Shown: piece by piece, positions 28,058 to 37,160 of the stretch
How the letters are laid out: the number at the start of each line of letters is the position of its first letter
Position numbering within the stretch: position 1 is the stretch's first letter
DNA from: Spirosoma telluris
GTDB lineage: Bacteria; Bacteroidota; Bacteroidia; Cytophagales; Spirosomataceae
DNA length: 64,000 bases
NCBI GenBank assembly: GCA_003259005.1
Contig: QLII01000001.1
Coordinates: 5,509,001-5,573,000 of the forward strand
Reading direction: 5' to 3'
Program-made: the position numbers and the translations under genes
The notes under the pieces: model-generated
What the model saw: only the letters and a program-made list of their open reading frames with translations
Told to the model about the DNA's origin: nothing
Databases searched by the model: none

Positions 28058-28972
28058 ATGGCTTCCGTTGAGTATTTGGGTATTGACGTCGGCGGCACGA
28101 ACGTCAAAATGGGTATTGTCGATGCGAATACCGGTAAGATTTCCAATTTTTATAGCCACGACACGATCAGTTGGCGCGAATCAGGCCATTTCATCGAACG
28201 CTTTGGCGATGCGGTTGCCTTGCAACTTCTAAGCAATAAGGATGTTAAGAAAGTGGGCATTGGCTTGCCGGGTATGCTCAATCGGGAGCGAACGGTGCCG
28301 CTTGAGATTACGGCTATTCCAGAAATCAATGGTCTTCCGATGGTGGAACTCCTAAGTAAACGGTTTCCCGGTACTCAATTTTTTCTGGCGAATGATGCCA
28401 ATGCCGCTGCTTTGGGCGAATACTACTTTGCCGAAGAAAAAATCACCGAAAACTATATTTTCATTACGCTTGGTACAGGTGTGGGTGGCGCGGCAATTAT
28501 TAACAAAAAAATCTTTACCGGTGGTGATGGAAACGCTATGGAGCCTGGGCACATCCCATCTCGTAATGGGCGTGTACTTGAACGAAACATCGGTAAAAAA
28601 GAATTGCTGGACCTGGCTAACGAGCGCCGGAGCGAATTTAAAGGCGACACTCATTTGCCGGATGATGGCAATATTTCAACAACAGGCCTTGTTGCAGCTG
28701 CGGCTGAAGGTGACGAACTGGCGTTACAAATCTGGACTGAAGTAGGCGAAATGCTGGGCGAAGGATTAGCTGCGCTAATCAAAGTCTTAGATATCAAGCA
28801 GGTATTGATTGGTGGAGGCCTGTCGGCTTCATTCGATTACATTATACCAGCCGTTAATAAAACGCTCGATTACTGGCTTAATGACTACTACAAAAATGGC
28901 TTAAGCATTAAAAAAGCAACCCTTGGAAATGATGCTGGCCTGCTTGGTGCCGCTTCGCTTTGTTTTGAGTAG
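28058..28972 (+). CDS. ROK family sugar kinase (glucokinase-like) without the zinc cluster
   Basis: 304 residues from ATG 28058 (MASVEYLGIDVGGTNVKMG); a TTG three codons earlier is less likely. It has the phosphate-1 motif DVGGTNVK, NDANAAALGEYYF, and ITLGTGVGGAAIINKKIFTGG followed by EPGHIPSRNGR. ROK kinases usually carry C-x-C-G-x2-G-C after EPGH; here that region has no cysteine, so zinc binding is lost, as in some ROK glucokinases. The probable reaction is ATP-dependent phosphorylation of glucose or a related hexose. Confidence 0.85.
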   Translation: MASVEYLGIDVGGTNVKMGIVDANTGKISNFYSHDTISWRESGHFIERFGDAVALQLLSNKDVKKVGIGLPGMLNRERTVPLEITAIPEINGLPMVELLSKRFPGTQFFLANDANAAALGEYYFAEEKITENYIFITLGTGVGGAAIINKKIFTGGDGNAMEPGHIPSRNGRVLERNIGKKELLDLANERRSEFKGDTHLPDDGNISTTGLVAAAAEGDELALQIWTEVGEMLGEGLAALIKVLDIKQVLIGGGLSASFDYIIPAVNKTLDYWLNDYYKNGLSIKKATLGNDAGLLGAASLCFE

Positions 28973-28999
28973 GTGAAGTTGTGAAATGAGTGAAGTAAG

Positions 29000-29068
29000 T
29001 TTAGTAAGTGAAATGGGTGGAGTAAGTTGTGAGAAAATTAACTTACTCCACCCATTTCACTTACTAAA
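29000..29068. terminator. Bidirectional palindrome with 29-bp perfect arms
   Basis: 29000-29028 is exactly complementary to 29040-29068, loop 11 bases. It contains the murB stop codon (29064-29066, - strand) and follows the ROK stop by 27 bp. Its word GTGAAATGGGTGGAGTAAG is nearly the same as that in the palindrome at 42974-43054. Confidence 0.75.
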
Positions 29069-30087
29069 CAATATTAACCTCGGGCGAAATAGATACCCCG
29101 AATTTCTCCTGTACGGATTGCTGCACTTGTTTGGCAAGCGCCATGATTTCGTCGCCCGTAGCGGAGCCATAGTTGACCAATACCAGTGCCTGTTTAGCAT
29201 GAACACCTGCATCGCCGGAGCGATACCCTTTCCAACCGGCCTGTTCAATAAGCCAACCCGCCGGGACTTTAACCTGTTCGTCGCCCGCTGGGTAGCCTGG
29301 TAGGGTTGGGTAGTGCGTCTTTAACAGGTCAAACTGGTCTTTGGGAATTTCAGGGTTTTTGAAAAAACTGCCTGCATTACCAATTTGAGCTGGATCAGGG
29401 AGTTTACTGCGTCGGATATGAATAACGGCATCGCTAATTGCCTTAATGGTCAGATTATCTTCTGAAACCCCCATATTCGCCAGCGTTTCCTGAATGGCTC
29501 CATAGCGGGTATGAAACGTAGGGTGTTTATCTAAGCGAAAGGTAACGCTCGTAATAATATATTGGCCTTTCAAGTCCCGCTTAAACACACTCTCCCGATA
29601 ACCGAATGCGCAATCGGCATGGGTAAAGGTTCGTTTTTCGCCGGTTCCAACCTGAACTGCTGTGAGCGACTCGAATACCTGTTCCAACTCGACACCATAG
29701 GCACCAATATTCTGCATGGGTGCTGCCCCAACCGTCCCGGAATCAAGGATAGGTTTTCCATACCTGCGAACCCTCTTCGTACACAGAATAGAACCAGTTC
29801 ATGCCAGTTAACCCCGGCACCGGCTGTCAGGTAAATATGTTTATCGTCTTCCCGGACAACGTCAATGCCCTGAATGTTGATTTTAACCACCAGGCCATCA
29901 AAGTTCTGGCAAAGCAATACATTACTTCCCCGCCAAGAATTAGTTTGGGTGTATCAATAAATTCCGTTAGTTGAAGCAACGTCTTCAGGTCGTCTTCATT
30001 CCCAACTTCAACCCAATACCGCGCACTGGCATCAATCCGGAATGTATTATAGGGCTTGAGCGATACGTGGCTTTGTATATTCAGCAT
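29064..30087 (-). pseudogene. murB: UDP-N-acetylenolpyruvoylglucosamine reductase, two apparent frameshifts
   Basis: Start MLNIQSHVSLKPYNTF at 30087. MurB reduces UDP-GlcNAc-enolpyruvate to UDP-MurNAc with FAD and NADPH, an essential step of peptidoglycan synthesis. Three pieces in three frames join cleanly. Adding one C at CCCC 29928-29931 restores LILGGGSNVLL, and one at CCC 29736-29738 restores LIPGTVGAAPMQNIGAYGVE. The C-terminal part has GNAGSFFKNPEI, AGWLIEQAGWKGYRSGDAGVHAKQALVLVNYG. About 340 residues, normal for type I MurB. No other murB is visible here, so these are almost surely sequence errors. Confidence 0.9.
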
Positions 30088-30209
30088 GTGGTATTTCTGG
30101 TGAATGGCCAAAATTAACTAAAATCCGGCATGGGTTTATTGATGAACCGATTGGATTCAGGTATTCGAATCTCAAAATGGCTATTTTAGCGTTTTATTTG
30201 TTGATAGTT

Positions 30210-30794
30210 ATGGATTACAAATTAAGTGGATTGTTGATACTGGGTGTACTGATGCTGGCAGGTTGTGCGGGTAGCCGCTCAGTTACCTCAGGTCGGTCAA
30301 CTGTCGATTATAATAGTTATAACGAAGATTTAACATCCACACGTCCCGTATACGGTTCTACGTCAGCCAATTCACCCGTTGCGAGCCGCCCAGCGGTGCC
30401 TGTAACAACACCACCGACCACAACGCGTAAACCTGATATGCGTAAACCGAATGCGCCCGTGGAAGCGTTGCATATCAACAGACGGCTCGACCTGGTACTT
30501 GATACGATTGCTACCCGTAATCGAACGATCCGGTATGCGCCGGGCTTCCGCATCCAGGTCTATGTGGGAACTCAACGTCAGGAAGCCGATGCTGCCAAAT
30601 TGTTGATTTCCCAGAATTTCCCAGAACTAAGCCCTTATCTGAGTTATAACCAACCAACCTATAAGCTTAAGGTAGGGGACTTTATGCACCGTTTAGATGC
30701 CGAACGATATTATAATTCTATTCGTCGATTGATGGCGTCAGCGCAATTACAGCCCGATAAAGTAGACATCCGACGTAGCCTATTAATAAAGTAA
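30210..30794 (+). CDS. SPOR domain lipoprotein
   Basis: About 194 residues from ATG 30210 (MDYKLSGLLILGVLMLAGC). The lipobox LAGC makes it an outer- or inner-membrane lipoprotein. A Pro/Thr-rich linker (about 40-85) leads to a C-terminal SPOR-like domain (FRIQVYVGTQRQEADAAKLLI ... YKLKVGDFMHRLDAERYYNSIRRL), which binds denuded glycan strands at division sites. The frame is open back to 30177, but that start would place residues before the lipoprotein signal. It is divergent from murB. Confidence 0.8.
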   Translation: MDYKLSGLLILGVLMLAGCAGSRSVTSGRSTVDYNSYNEDLTSTRPVYGSTSANSPVASRPAVPVTTPPTTTRKPDMRKPNAPVEALHINRRLDLVLDTIATRNRTIRYAPGFRIQVYVGTQRQEADAAKLLISQNFPELSPYLSYNQPTYKLKVGDFMHRLDAERYYNSIRRLMASAQLQPDKVDIRRSLLIK

Positions 30795-30827
30795 TTGATA
30801 AGATTTGGCCAGCATAACCTAACTTTG
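30795..30827 (+). promoter_or_regulatory. Probable promoter of gmd
   Basis: TAACTTTG at 30820-30827 fits the Bacteroidota -7 box TAnnTTTG. A TTG lies 22 bp upstream at 30795-30797. The gmd start codon is about 50 bp downstream. Confidence 0.45.
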
Positions 30828-30876
30828 ATTAGTTTTCGACAATTTTAGGCGTTGGCCTTGACCACTTTAGGATACT

Positions 30877-31989
30877 ATGAAAAAAGCGCTGATTACCGGA
30901 ATTACCGGGCAAGATGGGGCCTATCTGGCCGAGTTACTGTTAGAGAAAGGCTATGAAGTTCACGGGATTAAACGCCGGAGTTCACTTTTCAATACACAGC
31001 GGATTGACCACATGTACGAAGATCCGCATGAGAAAAAAGTGCCTTTAAAGCTTCATTACGGCGACCTGTCTGATTCAGCGAATATTATCCGTATCATTCA
31101 GGAAGTTCAGCCCGACGAGATTTATAACCTCGGAGCTATGTCTCACGTGCGGGTAAGTTTCGATGAACCCGAATATACCGCTCAGGTTGATGGCATTGGT
31201 ACACTCCGTATCCTGGAAGCGGTTCGTTTGCTGGGATTGACGGAAAAGACCCGTATTTATCAGGCATCCACTTCTGAACTCTATGGTGGTGTTCAGGGAC
31301 ATGCTCAATCTGAAACAACCCCGTTCTATCCTCGTTCACCCTACGCCGTCGCTAAATTGTATGGTTACTGGATTACGGTTAACTATCGGGAGGCCTATAA
31401 TATGTATGCCTGTAACGGGATTCTGTTTAACCACGAATCACCACTACGGGGTGAAACCTTTGTAACACGTAAAATCACCCGCGCTGTATCGCGTATTGGT
31501 TTGGGATTGCAGGATAAGGTTTATCTGGGGAATATGGACTCCCTGCGCGATTGGGGCCATGCAAAGGACTATGTTGAAGCGATGTACCTGATCCTGCAAC
31601 AGGACAAACCTGAGGATTACGTTATTGCCACCGGCGTAACCACCAGCGTTCGGGATTTTGTACGGATGGCGTTTGCTGAAATCGGTGTTGAGCTGGCTTT
31701 CACCGGCGAAGGGGTTGACGAAGTAGGCACCGTCGCCAGTTCGACCAATCCCGAGTTTCCTGTTGAGGTAGGTAAAGTAGTCGTCTCCATCGATCCACGG
31801 TACTTCCGCCCAACGGAGGTTGATCTGCTGCTTGGCGACCCAACGAAAGCGATGACTCAGTTGAATTGGAAACCAAAATATGATCTGCCTGCCTTAGTAA
31901 AAGATATGATGACATCCGATATCGATCTCTTCCGGCGCGATCAACTGTTGGCTAGTAGTGGCCACCAGATATTGAACTACTTCGAATAG
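30877..31989 (+). CDS. gmd: GDP-mannose 4,6-dehydratase
   Basis: 370 residues, usual length. NAD(P)-binding GITGQDGAYLAE at 8-19, then HGIKRRSSLFNTQRIDH, the active-site YAVAKLYGYW (Tyr-x3-Lys), NHESPLRGETFVTRKIT and RDWGHAKDYVEAM. It converts GDP-D-mannose to GDP-4-keto-6-deoxy-mannose, the entry to GDP-fucose and related sugars for surface polysaccharide. GDP-fucose synthase is not next to it. The stop codon begins the long palindrome that follows. Confidence 0.96.
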   Translation: MKKALITGITGQDGAYLAELLLEKGYEVHGIKRRSSLFNTQRIDHMYEDPHEKKVPLKLHYGDLSDSANIIRIIQEVQPDEIYNLGAMSHVRVSFDEPEYTAQVDGIGTLRILEAVRLLGLTEKTRIYQASTSELYGGVQGHAQSETTPFYPRSPYAVAKLYGYWITVNYREAYNMYACNGILFNHESPLRGETFVTRKITRAVSRIGLGLQDKVYLGNMDSLRDWGHAKDYVEAMYLILQQDKPEDYVIATGVTTSVRDFVRMAFAEIGVELAFTGEGVDEVGTVASSTNPEFPVEVGKVVVSIDPRYFRPTEVDLLLGDPTKAMTQLNWKPKYDLPALVKDMMTSDIDLFRRDQLLASSGHQILNYFE

Positions 31990-32084
31990 AAGGATAAAAG
32001 GGAGTAAGGGAAAGAGGGGGACGAAAGGGAATACTGTTATTCCCTTTCGTCCCCCTCTTTCCCTTACTCCCTTTTATCCTTCTA
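31987..32084. terminator. Bidirectional palindrome with 47-bp perfect arms
   Basis: 31987-32033 is exactly complementary to 32038-32084, leaving a 4-base loop. It is purine-rich on one arm (AAGGGAGTAAGGGAAAGAGG words). It starts with the TAG of gmd and ends 8 bp before the degP stop, so it serves two convergent genes. It is the longest perfect hairpin in the window. Confidence 0.85.
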
Positions 32085-32092
32085 TTTTATCC

Positions 32093-33631
32093 TTAAACAG
32101 GTACCGCGTAGTAGTACATCCGTGAGCTGTTGGGGTACATGCCAATGAGCATCAGCCCTTCCCCTTCTTTCACGGCCGACATAATGGCCTGAAGGTCTTT
32201 CGTGCTTTTAACGTTTTTGCCGTTTGCTTTCACAATGATGAAACCTTCTTCAATGTCGGTTTCGGCTAGCTTACCATCCACGATTTTTTTCACCCGAACG
32301 CCACCACTAACACCTAGTTGTTTGGCATCCTGAGCCGATAGATCTTCAAACTGAGCACCCAGTGAATTCAGGGACGTAGTCGATGCCGTAACCTCTTCTT
32401 TCTTGATAAGCTCCCGTCCACCGTTTCGGTTGCGAAGTTCAACTTTAACATCGCGTTCGGTCCCATCGCGGTTGATCGTAACGGTAATGGCATCTCCTGG
32501 ACGACGACGACCAATGATTTCACGCATTTGCGCATCTGAATCAAGTGGTTGGCCTTCCATCTTCACGATAACGTCCCCTTTTTTCAGGCCAGCGGCTTCG
32601 GCGGCACCTTTTTCAACCACGTTTTCTACATAGATACCACGGCCTACTTTTGCCCCTTTCTCTTTGGCAACTGTGCTGTTCAATTCAATAGGCAGGATGC
32701 CAATATAACCACGTTGTACGTTGCCATACTTAAGCAAATCCGCCGATACTTTCTTAACCAGCGATACAGGCACCGCAAACCCATAGCCACTGTAGTAACC
32801 CGTAGCCGATGCAATAGCGGAGTTGATTCCAACTAATTCGCCACGCAGGTTCACTAAGGCACCACCCGAGTTCCCTGGGTTGATGGCGGCATCCGTTTGG
32901 ATGAAAGCTTCTACGGGTGTATCCCCCTGCTTTTCTGTCCGCCCTTGCTGACCCTGGCGCTGCGCATAGTCCTGGTCCAGAATACCAATCCGACGGCCTT
33001 TAGCACTGACGATACCAGCGGTAACCGTCGACTCCAGATCAAGTGGATAACCAACTGCTAGTACCCATTCACCTAATTTCAGCGCGTCTGAATCCCCGAG
33101 TGTTATTGCGGGCAGGTTATTCGCATCAACTTTAATAACAGCCAGATCTGTCAGAGGGTCTGTTCCAATTACTTTCGCCTTAAAGCTACGCTTATCCGTC
33201 ATAATGACTTCAACCTCATCAGCATCCTGCACAACGTGATTGTTGGTTACAATGTAACCATCTTTGCTGATAATTACGCCTGAGCCAGATGCCTGACCTT
33301 GCTGACGACGGGGTTGACGCTGACCACCAAATTCTTCACCAAAGAACTCCCGAAAAATGTCGGGCATTTGTTGCTGACGAACGGTACGAGTCATCGTGGT
33401 CCGAATGTGAACAACCATTGGTGTAACGGCTTCGGCTGCGGTAGAGAAATCGCCGGGTACGGATGATGGTCCTCCTGGCATCGAGGCCAAACGGCCCGTA
33501 ATCGTTGGTATTGGCGACGATTCGTTAAAAATTACATCCCGGTTGTTGAATCCCAACAGGTTGTAAGCGGCCAGCGTTATTGCACTCGATACGAGTGCCA
33601 TCAACGCTAATAATTTCCAGTTGCTTTTCAT
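32093..33631 (-). CDS. degP: Do-family periplasmic serine protease with PDZ domains (DegP/HtrA)
   Basis: 512 residues. An N-terminal hydrophobic segment (6-26) exports it. The trypsin-like triad is His132 (NNHVV), Asp162 (TDLAVI) and Ser255 (NPGNSGGAL). One PDZ domain begins near residue 305 (YIGILPIEL ... GAAEAAGLKKGDVIVKMEG) and a second, shorter one follows near 420. A Gln/Arg-rich loop (about 86-113) is the LA-loop equivalent. It degrades or refolds misfolded envelope proteins. The start MKSNWKLLALMALVSSA is convincing. Confidence 0.94.
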   Translation of the reverse strand: MKSNWKLLALMALVSSAITLAAYNLLGFNNRDVIFNESSPIPTITGRLASMPGGPSSVPGDFSTAAEAVTPMVVHIRTTMTRTVRQQQMPDIFREFFGEEFGGQRQPRRQQGQASGSGVIISKDGYIVTNNHVVQDADEVEVIMTDKRSFKAKVIGTDPLTDLAVIKVDANNLPAITLGDSDALKLGEWVLAVGYPLDLESTVTAGIVSAKGRRIGILDQDYAQRQGQQGRTEKQGDTPVEAFIQTDAAINPGNSGGALVNLRGELVGINSAIASATGYYSGYGFAVPVSLVKKVSADLLKYGNVQRGYIGILPIELNSTVAKEKGAKVGRGIYVENVVEKGAAEAAGLKKGDVIVKMEGQPLDSDAQMREIIGRRRPGDAITVTINRDGTERDVKVELRNRNGGRELIKKEEVTASTTSLNSLGAQFEDLSAQDAKQLGVSGGVRVKKIVDGKLAETDIEEGFIIVKANGKNVKSTKDLQAIMSAVKEGEGLMLIGMYPNSSRMYYYAVPV

Positions 33632-33782
33632 GTTTAAATGGGAAAATCTAATTGCTTTCTTTTTGTGTTGACGACGGCTTTACTGCGTCTGTTGATATAA
33701 CGGAAAGTCGCTTCCGAAAAATCCAGGTCTTATGCGTCCTTAACAATATTTAACAAGGCTTTGTTAGGCCAAATTTACTGTA

Positions 33783-33818
33783 AAAAAAAGCCCATGAGAA
33801 TTCCCTCACGGGCTTTTT
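33783..33818 (-). terminator. Terminator of the hsp20 gene
   Basis: AAAAAAGCCCATGAG and CTCACGGGCTTTTT form a stem with one G-T pair and flanking A/T runs, 22 bp past the hsp20 stop codon. Confidence 0.75.
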
Positions 33819-33840
33819 CGGACTATACTTTATCAACGAA

Positions 33841-34302
33841 TTAACCACCAATTTCAATCTGCCTTGGCGGCTTTATTTTGGCTTCCTCTCGCTTAGGAAT
33901 CTCTATTTTCAATAGACCATTTATATAGGATGCCTGAATATTATCGGCATCAACAGAAGTGGGTAACGTGAATGTCCGCTGGAAAGATGAATAACTAAAC
34001 TCTCTGCGTGTATACCGCTCCCGATTCGTTACCTGGCTATTCGTATCTGGCTCTTCCTTGTGCGTTTCCTGTGAACCCGAAATCGTAAGATTATTGTGGT
34101 TCAGGTTAAGTTTGAAGTCCTCTTTCTTCAAACCGGGCGCAGCTACTTCAATCCGAAAGCCGTCCTGATGCTCTACTACATTCACTGCCGGAACGTTGTT
34201 AAGGGATGAAGTACTACTGTTAAAAAAGTCGTTCACGTCGCGGCCAAAAAAATTTTCGATCAACGACGGATAGCTGTTGTTCGTGCGCACTAACGTATTC
34301 AT
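33841..34302 (-). CDS. Hsp20/alpha-crystallin small heat-shock protein
   Basis: 153 residues with the alpha-crystallin domain at about 40-145 (VPAVNVVEHQDGFRIEVAAPGLKKEDFKL, LTISGSQE, FSYSSFQRTFTLPTSVDADNIQASYINGLLKIEIPK) and a C-terminal basic tail. It is an ATP-independent holdase that binds unfolding proteins. The N-terminus (SLIENFFGRDVNDFF) matches Bacteroidota homologues. It is monocistronic with its own terminator; the 250 bp upstream hold no gene. Confidence 0.93.
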   Translation of the reverse strand: MNTLVRTNNSYPSLIENFFGRDVNDFFNSSTSSLNNVPAVNVVEHQDGFRIEVAAPGLKKEDFKLNLNHNNLTISGSQETHKEEPDTNSQVTNRERYTRREFSYSSFQRTFTLPTSVDADNIQASYINGLLKIEIPKREEAKIKPPRQIEIGG

Positions 34303-34552
34303 GACTATCTGTTGGTTTTAGAGTTAGACAATAAGGTAAACAGATTATACCTGTCATTTTTCAAACTTTATGCCAACTAAAATACCAAGTCTATTTCAGT
34401 CATTTTGTCATTTTTAACGTGAGGTAATGGCCGTATCACGGACAAGATGACGCAAAACCAAACCTGACAGGAATGATCTCTAAGAAGGAGAATCGAGAAT
34501 GAATGGGTAGAATGTAGCTTAAAGTCTACAGTTTTTATAGAATAATGAAGGC

Positions 34553-35314
34553 TTACTTAATAGCCAATAATTCAAAAGCTTTCTCTGCAGCAGCCTGCTC
34601 GGCCTTTTTCTTACTGTAGCCGCTACCTGTAGCAAAGGCTTCATCGTCAACGAGTACCTGAGCAATGAACTCCCGGAAGTGACTATTGCCTTTTTCAGAG
34701 ACGATTTCAAATCGAATCTCTTTGCCTTCGCGCTGGGCCCACTCAATCAGACGGCTTTTATAGTTGCCGTTATTCTGCACAACCGATTCAATATCGTAGT
34801 GCGACAAAAGGTCTTTCAGGATAAATTGACGCGAAAACCGGAAGCCTTTATCTAAATAGACGGCTCCAACTAAGGCCTCAAGCGCATCGCCATACATAGA
34901 TGTACGAGCAGGCAGGCTGCGGGTTCGGCTGCCATCGTATTCAATAAGTTGGTCGAGGCCTATTTTTCGGGCAATGCCGTTAAGGGTTTCCCGATTTACA
35001 ATTCGGGAGCGAATTTCGGTTAAGAAACCTTCGTCTTTGTAGGGGTATTTTTTGAAGAGAAATTCGGCGATAACCATGCCCAGTACGGCATCGCCCAGAT
35101 ATTCGAGCCGTTCATTTGATTCCCGAAACCCTTCAATAGCCGTTGCTTTCGAGGCCGAAGTGTGGCGCAGGGCTAGTTGATACAAACCAAGATTTGATGG
35201 ACGTGCGCCAATGATATGGCCAATTGACCGGCGCAGATTCTTGCGCGGATCGCTGTTGCCAGACCGAAACCACTCTAGAGGATTGAATAAACTACGGGGC
35301 AGAGCGAGTTGCAC
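34553..35314 (-). CDS. rnc: Ribonuclease III
   Basis: 253 residues. The RNase III signature NERLEYLGDAVLG at 67-79 provides the metal ligands, followed by a second acidic motif (YGDALEALVGAVYLD). A double-stranded RNA-binding domain closes the protein (KSRLIEWAQREGKEIRFEIVSE ... GSGYSKKKAEQAAAEKAFELL). It processes rRNA and cuts long duplex RNA, which is relevant given the long hairpins in this genome. It starts 3 bp after the fabF stop, in an acpP-fabF-rnc cluster. Confidence 0.95.
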   Translation of the reverse strand: MQLALPRSLFNPLEWFRSGNSDPRKNLRRSIGHIIGARPSNLGLYQLALRHTSASKATAIEGFRESNERLEYLGDAVLGMVIAEFLFKKYPYKDEGFLTEIRSRIVNRETLNGIARKIGLDQLIEYDGSRTRSLPARTSMYGDALEALVGAVYLDKGFRFSRQFILKDLLSHYDIESVVQNNGNYKSRLIEWAQREGKEIRFEIVSEKGNSHFREFIAQVLVDDEAFATGSGYSKKKAEQAAAEKAFELLAIK

Positions 35315-35317
35315 GAC

Positions 35318-36567
35318 TCAGCTAAGTTTACGGAAAATGATGATAGCATTATGACCTCCGAACCCAAACGCATTACTCATCACGGTTGTTATAGACCGCT
35401 CCTGAGCCGTATTAAATGTTAAATTAAAGCGTGGGTCAATTTCATCGTCGTCAGTGAAGTGATTAATTGTCGGTGGAACAAGTTGATGTTCCATCGCTTT
35501 TAGACAAGCAATCGCTTCAACAGCCCCTGCAGCTCCCAGCAAATGTCCAGTCATCGACTTGGTCGAACTGATATTCAACTTGAACGAATGCTCTCCGAAC
35601 AACTGATGAATAGCTTTCAGTTCCTGTGGATCGCCAATCGGTGTTGAGGTGCCGTGGGTATTAATGTAATCAATATCGGTGGGGGCAATACCTGCATCGT
35701 TAAGCGCATCCTGCATCGCCAGAAAGGCACCTAAGCCATCGGGGTGAGGTGCCGTAATATGATAGGCATCTGAAGACATTCCGCCCCCAATTAACTCTGC
35801 GTAAATTTTGGCTCCGCGGGCCAGTGCATGTTCGTATTCTTCAAGAATAATAGAACCAGCACCTTCTCCCAATACAAATCCGTCACGATCTTTATCGTAG
35901 GGCCGGGAAGCGGTTTCGGGTGAATCATTGCGTTCTGACAAAGCCCGGTTGGCGTTGAACCCCCCGATACCCGCCTTTGTTACAGCTGCTTCAGATCCTC
36001 CTACAACGCACATATTCAGCCGACCTAAGCGAATGTAGTTCAGTGCATCAATAATGGCGTTGTTAGTCGATGCGCAGGCCGATACGGTCACGTAATTAGT
36101 GCCCCGAAAACCATAGCGCATGGAAATCTGTCCCGATGCACTGTCTGCAATCATGCGGACAATAAAGAACGGATTGATACGAGGAGTGCCGTCGCCCTGG
36201 GCATAGCCAATCATTTCGTCTTCAAACGATTTGAGACCACCTATACCCGACCCCAAATGACACCGACTTTGTTTTTGTCGAGCGTATCGAGGTTCAAGTT
36301 AGCATCACGAACGGCTTCTTCGGTTGCAATGAGCGCGTAATGCGTAAACGCGTCCATCTTTCGGGCTTCCTGCCGGGGAATGAACTGTGTGACGTCCAGC
36401 CCTTTCACTTCGCAGGCGAATTGCGTCCGAAACTTACTGGCGTCAAACTTAGTAATGGGACCGGCCCCGCTTACACCGGCGGCTAAGTTGTTCCAATAAG
36501 TGGGTACATCATTGCCAATGGGTGTCAACGCACCGAGGCCGGTCACTACTACTCGTTTGAATGTCAT
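35318..36567 (-). pseudogene. fabF: 3-oxoacyl-ACP synthase II, one apparent frameshift
   Basis: Start MTFKRVVVTGLGALTPIG at 36567. It elongates acyl-ACP by decarboxylative condensation with malonyl-ACP. Catalytic Cys is in TVSACASTNNAI, the two His in NTHGTSTPIGD and SMTGHLLGAAG, and the C-terminus has NAFGFGGHNAII. One extra C at CCCC 36251-36254 restores VGVIWGSGIGGLKSFEDEM and gives about 416 residues. As fabF is normally essential and sits intact otherwise between acpP and rnc, I read the break as a sequence error. Confidence 0.93.
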
Positions 36568-36719
36568 ACAGCTATACTGCGTAATGAAAAAGAAAAACAA
36601 CGCCAAGTCTAAACTAATTGGTGTTGGATTTCAGGTACTTAATGGATTTGCTGATCGGAATGAACAATTCGAGCTTAGGCTAGTGGCCTTAATTCCGAAT
36701 CAGGTTTCCGTAATGAGAT

Positions 36720-36959
36720 TTACTTCCCAATGTGTTTTTCCAGGTATTCGATGGCCAAACCAACGGTAGAGATTTTTTCAGCCTCGTCGTCGGGGATGGG
36801 CAAATTGAATTCTTTTTCAAATTCCATGATCAGCTCAACCGTATCAAGCGAATCGGCACCCAGATCGTTGGTAAAGCTTGCTTCTGGCGTCACTTCTGAC
36901 TCTTCAACACCCAGTTTCTCAACAATGATATTCTTAACTTTTTGTGCAATGTCCGACAT
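36720..36959 (-). CDS. acpP: Acyl carrier protein
   Basis: 79 residues, highly acidic, with the phosphopantetheine-attachment serine in DLGADSLDTVELIMEFE. It carries acyl chains through fatty-acid synthesis. It is first in the acpP-fabF-rnc cluster; about 150 bp separate it from fabF. Start MSDIAQKVKNIIVEKLGV is the conserved one. Confidence 0.97.
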   Translation of the reverse strand: MSDIAQKVKNIIVEKLGVEESEVTPEASFTNDLGADSLDTVELIMEFEKEFNLPIPDDEAEKISTVGLAIEYLEKHIGK

Positions 36960-37083
36960 TTTAGTAGTCTGTTCTAGTTAAAAAACTGCGCAAAGAAACG
37001 TATTTACCTTTGTATTATCAAACAATTTTTTGGACTATAAATCGTTCGTAATAGCTACGTATATAGAGTTATACTTTTGATAA

Positions 37084-37112
37084 TCATTTGATTACGAATA
37101 GAAATCAAATGA
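37084..37112. repeat. Small inverted repeat upstream of acpP and downstream of nothing convergent
   Basis: TCATTTGATT (37084-37093) and its exact complement (37103-37112) in the 200-bp gap between the HAD phosphatase 3' end and acpP. It may be the HAD gene's neighbouring 3' structure or an operator; I see no other element in the gap. Confidence 0.35.
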
Positions 37113-37160
37113 AAAGCTAAACCCCTATTAGCTAAAGCATAGTATAAAAAACTAGCTTAT

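Noticed and set aside
28986..29303. 105-codon frame opposite murB
   Set aside because: Begins in the palindrome and is antisense to conserved MurB codons.
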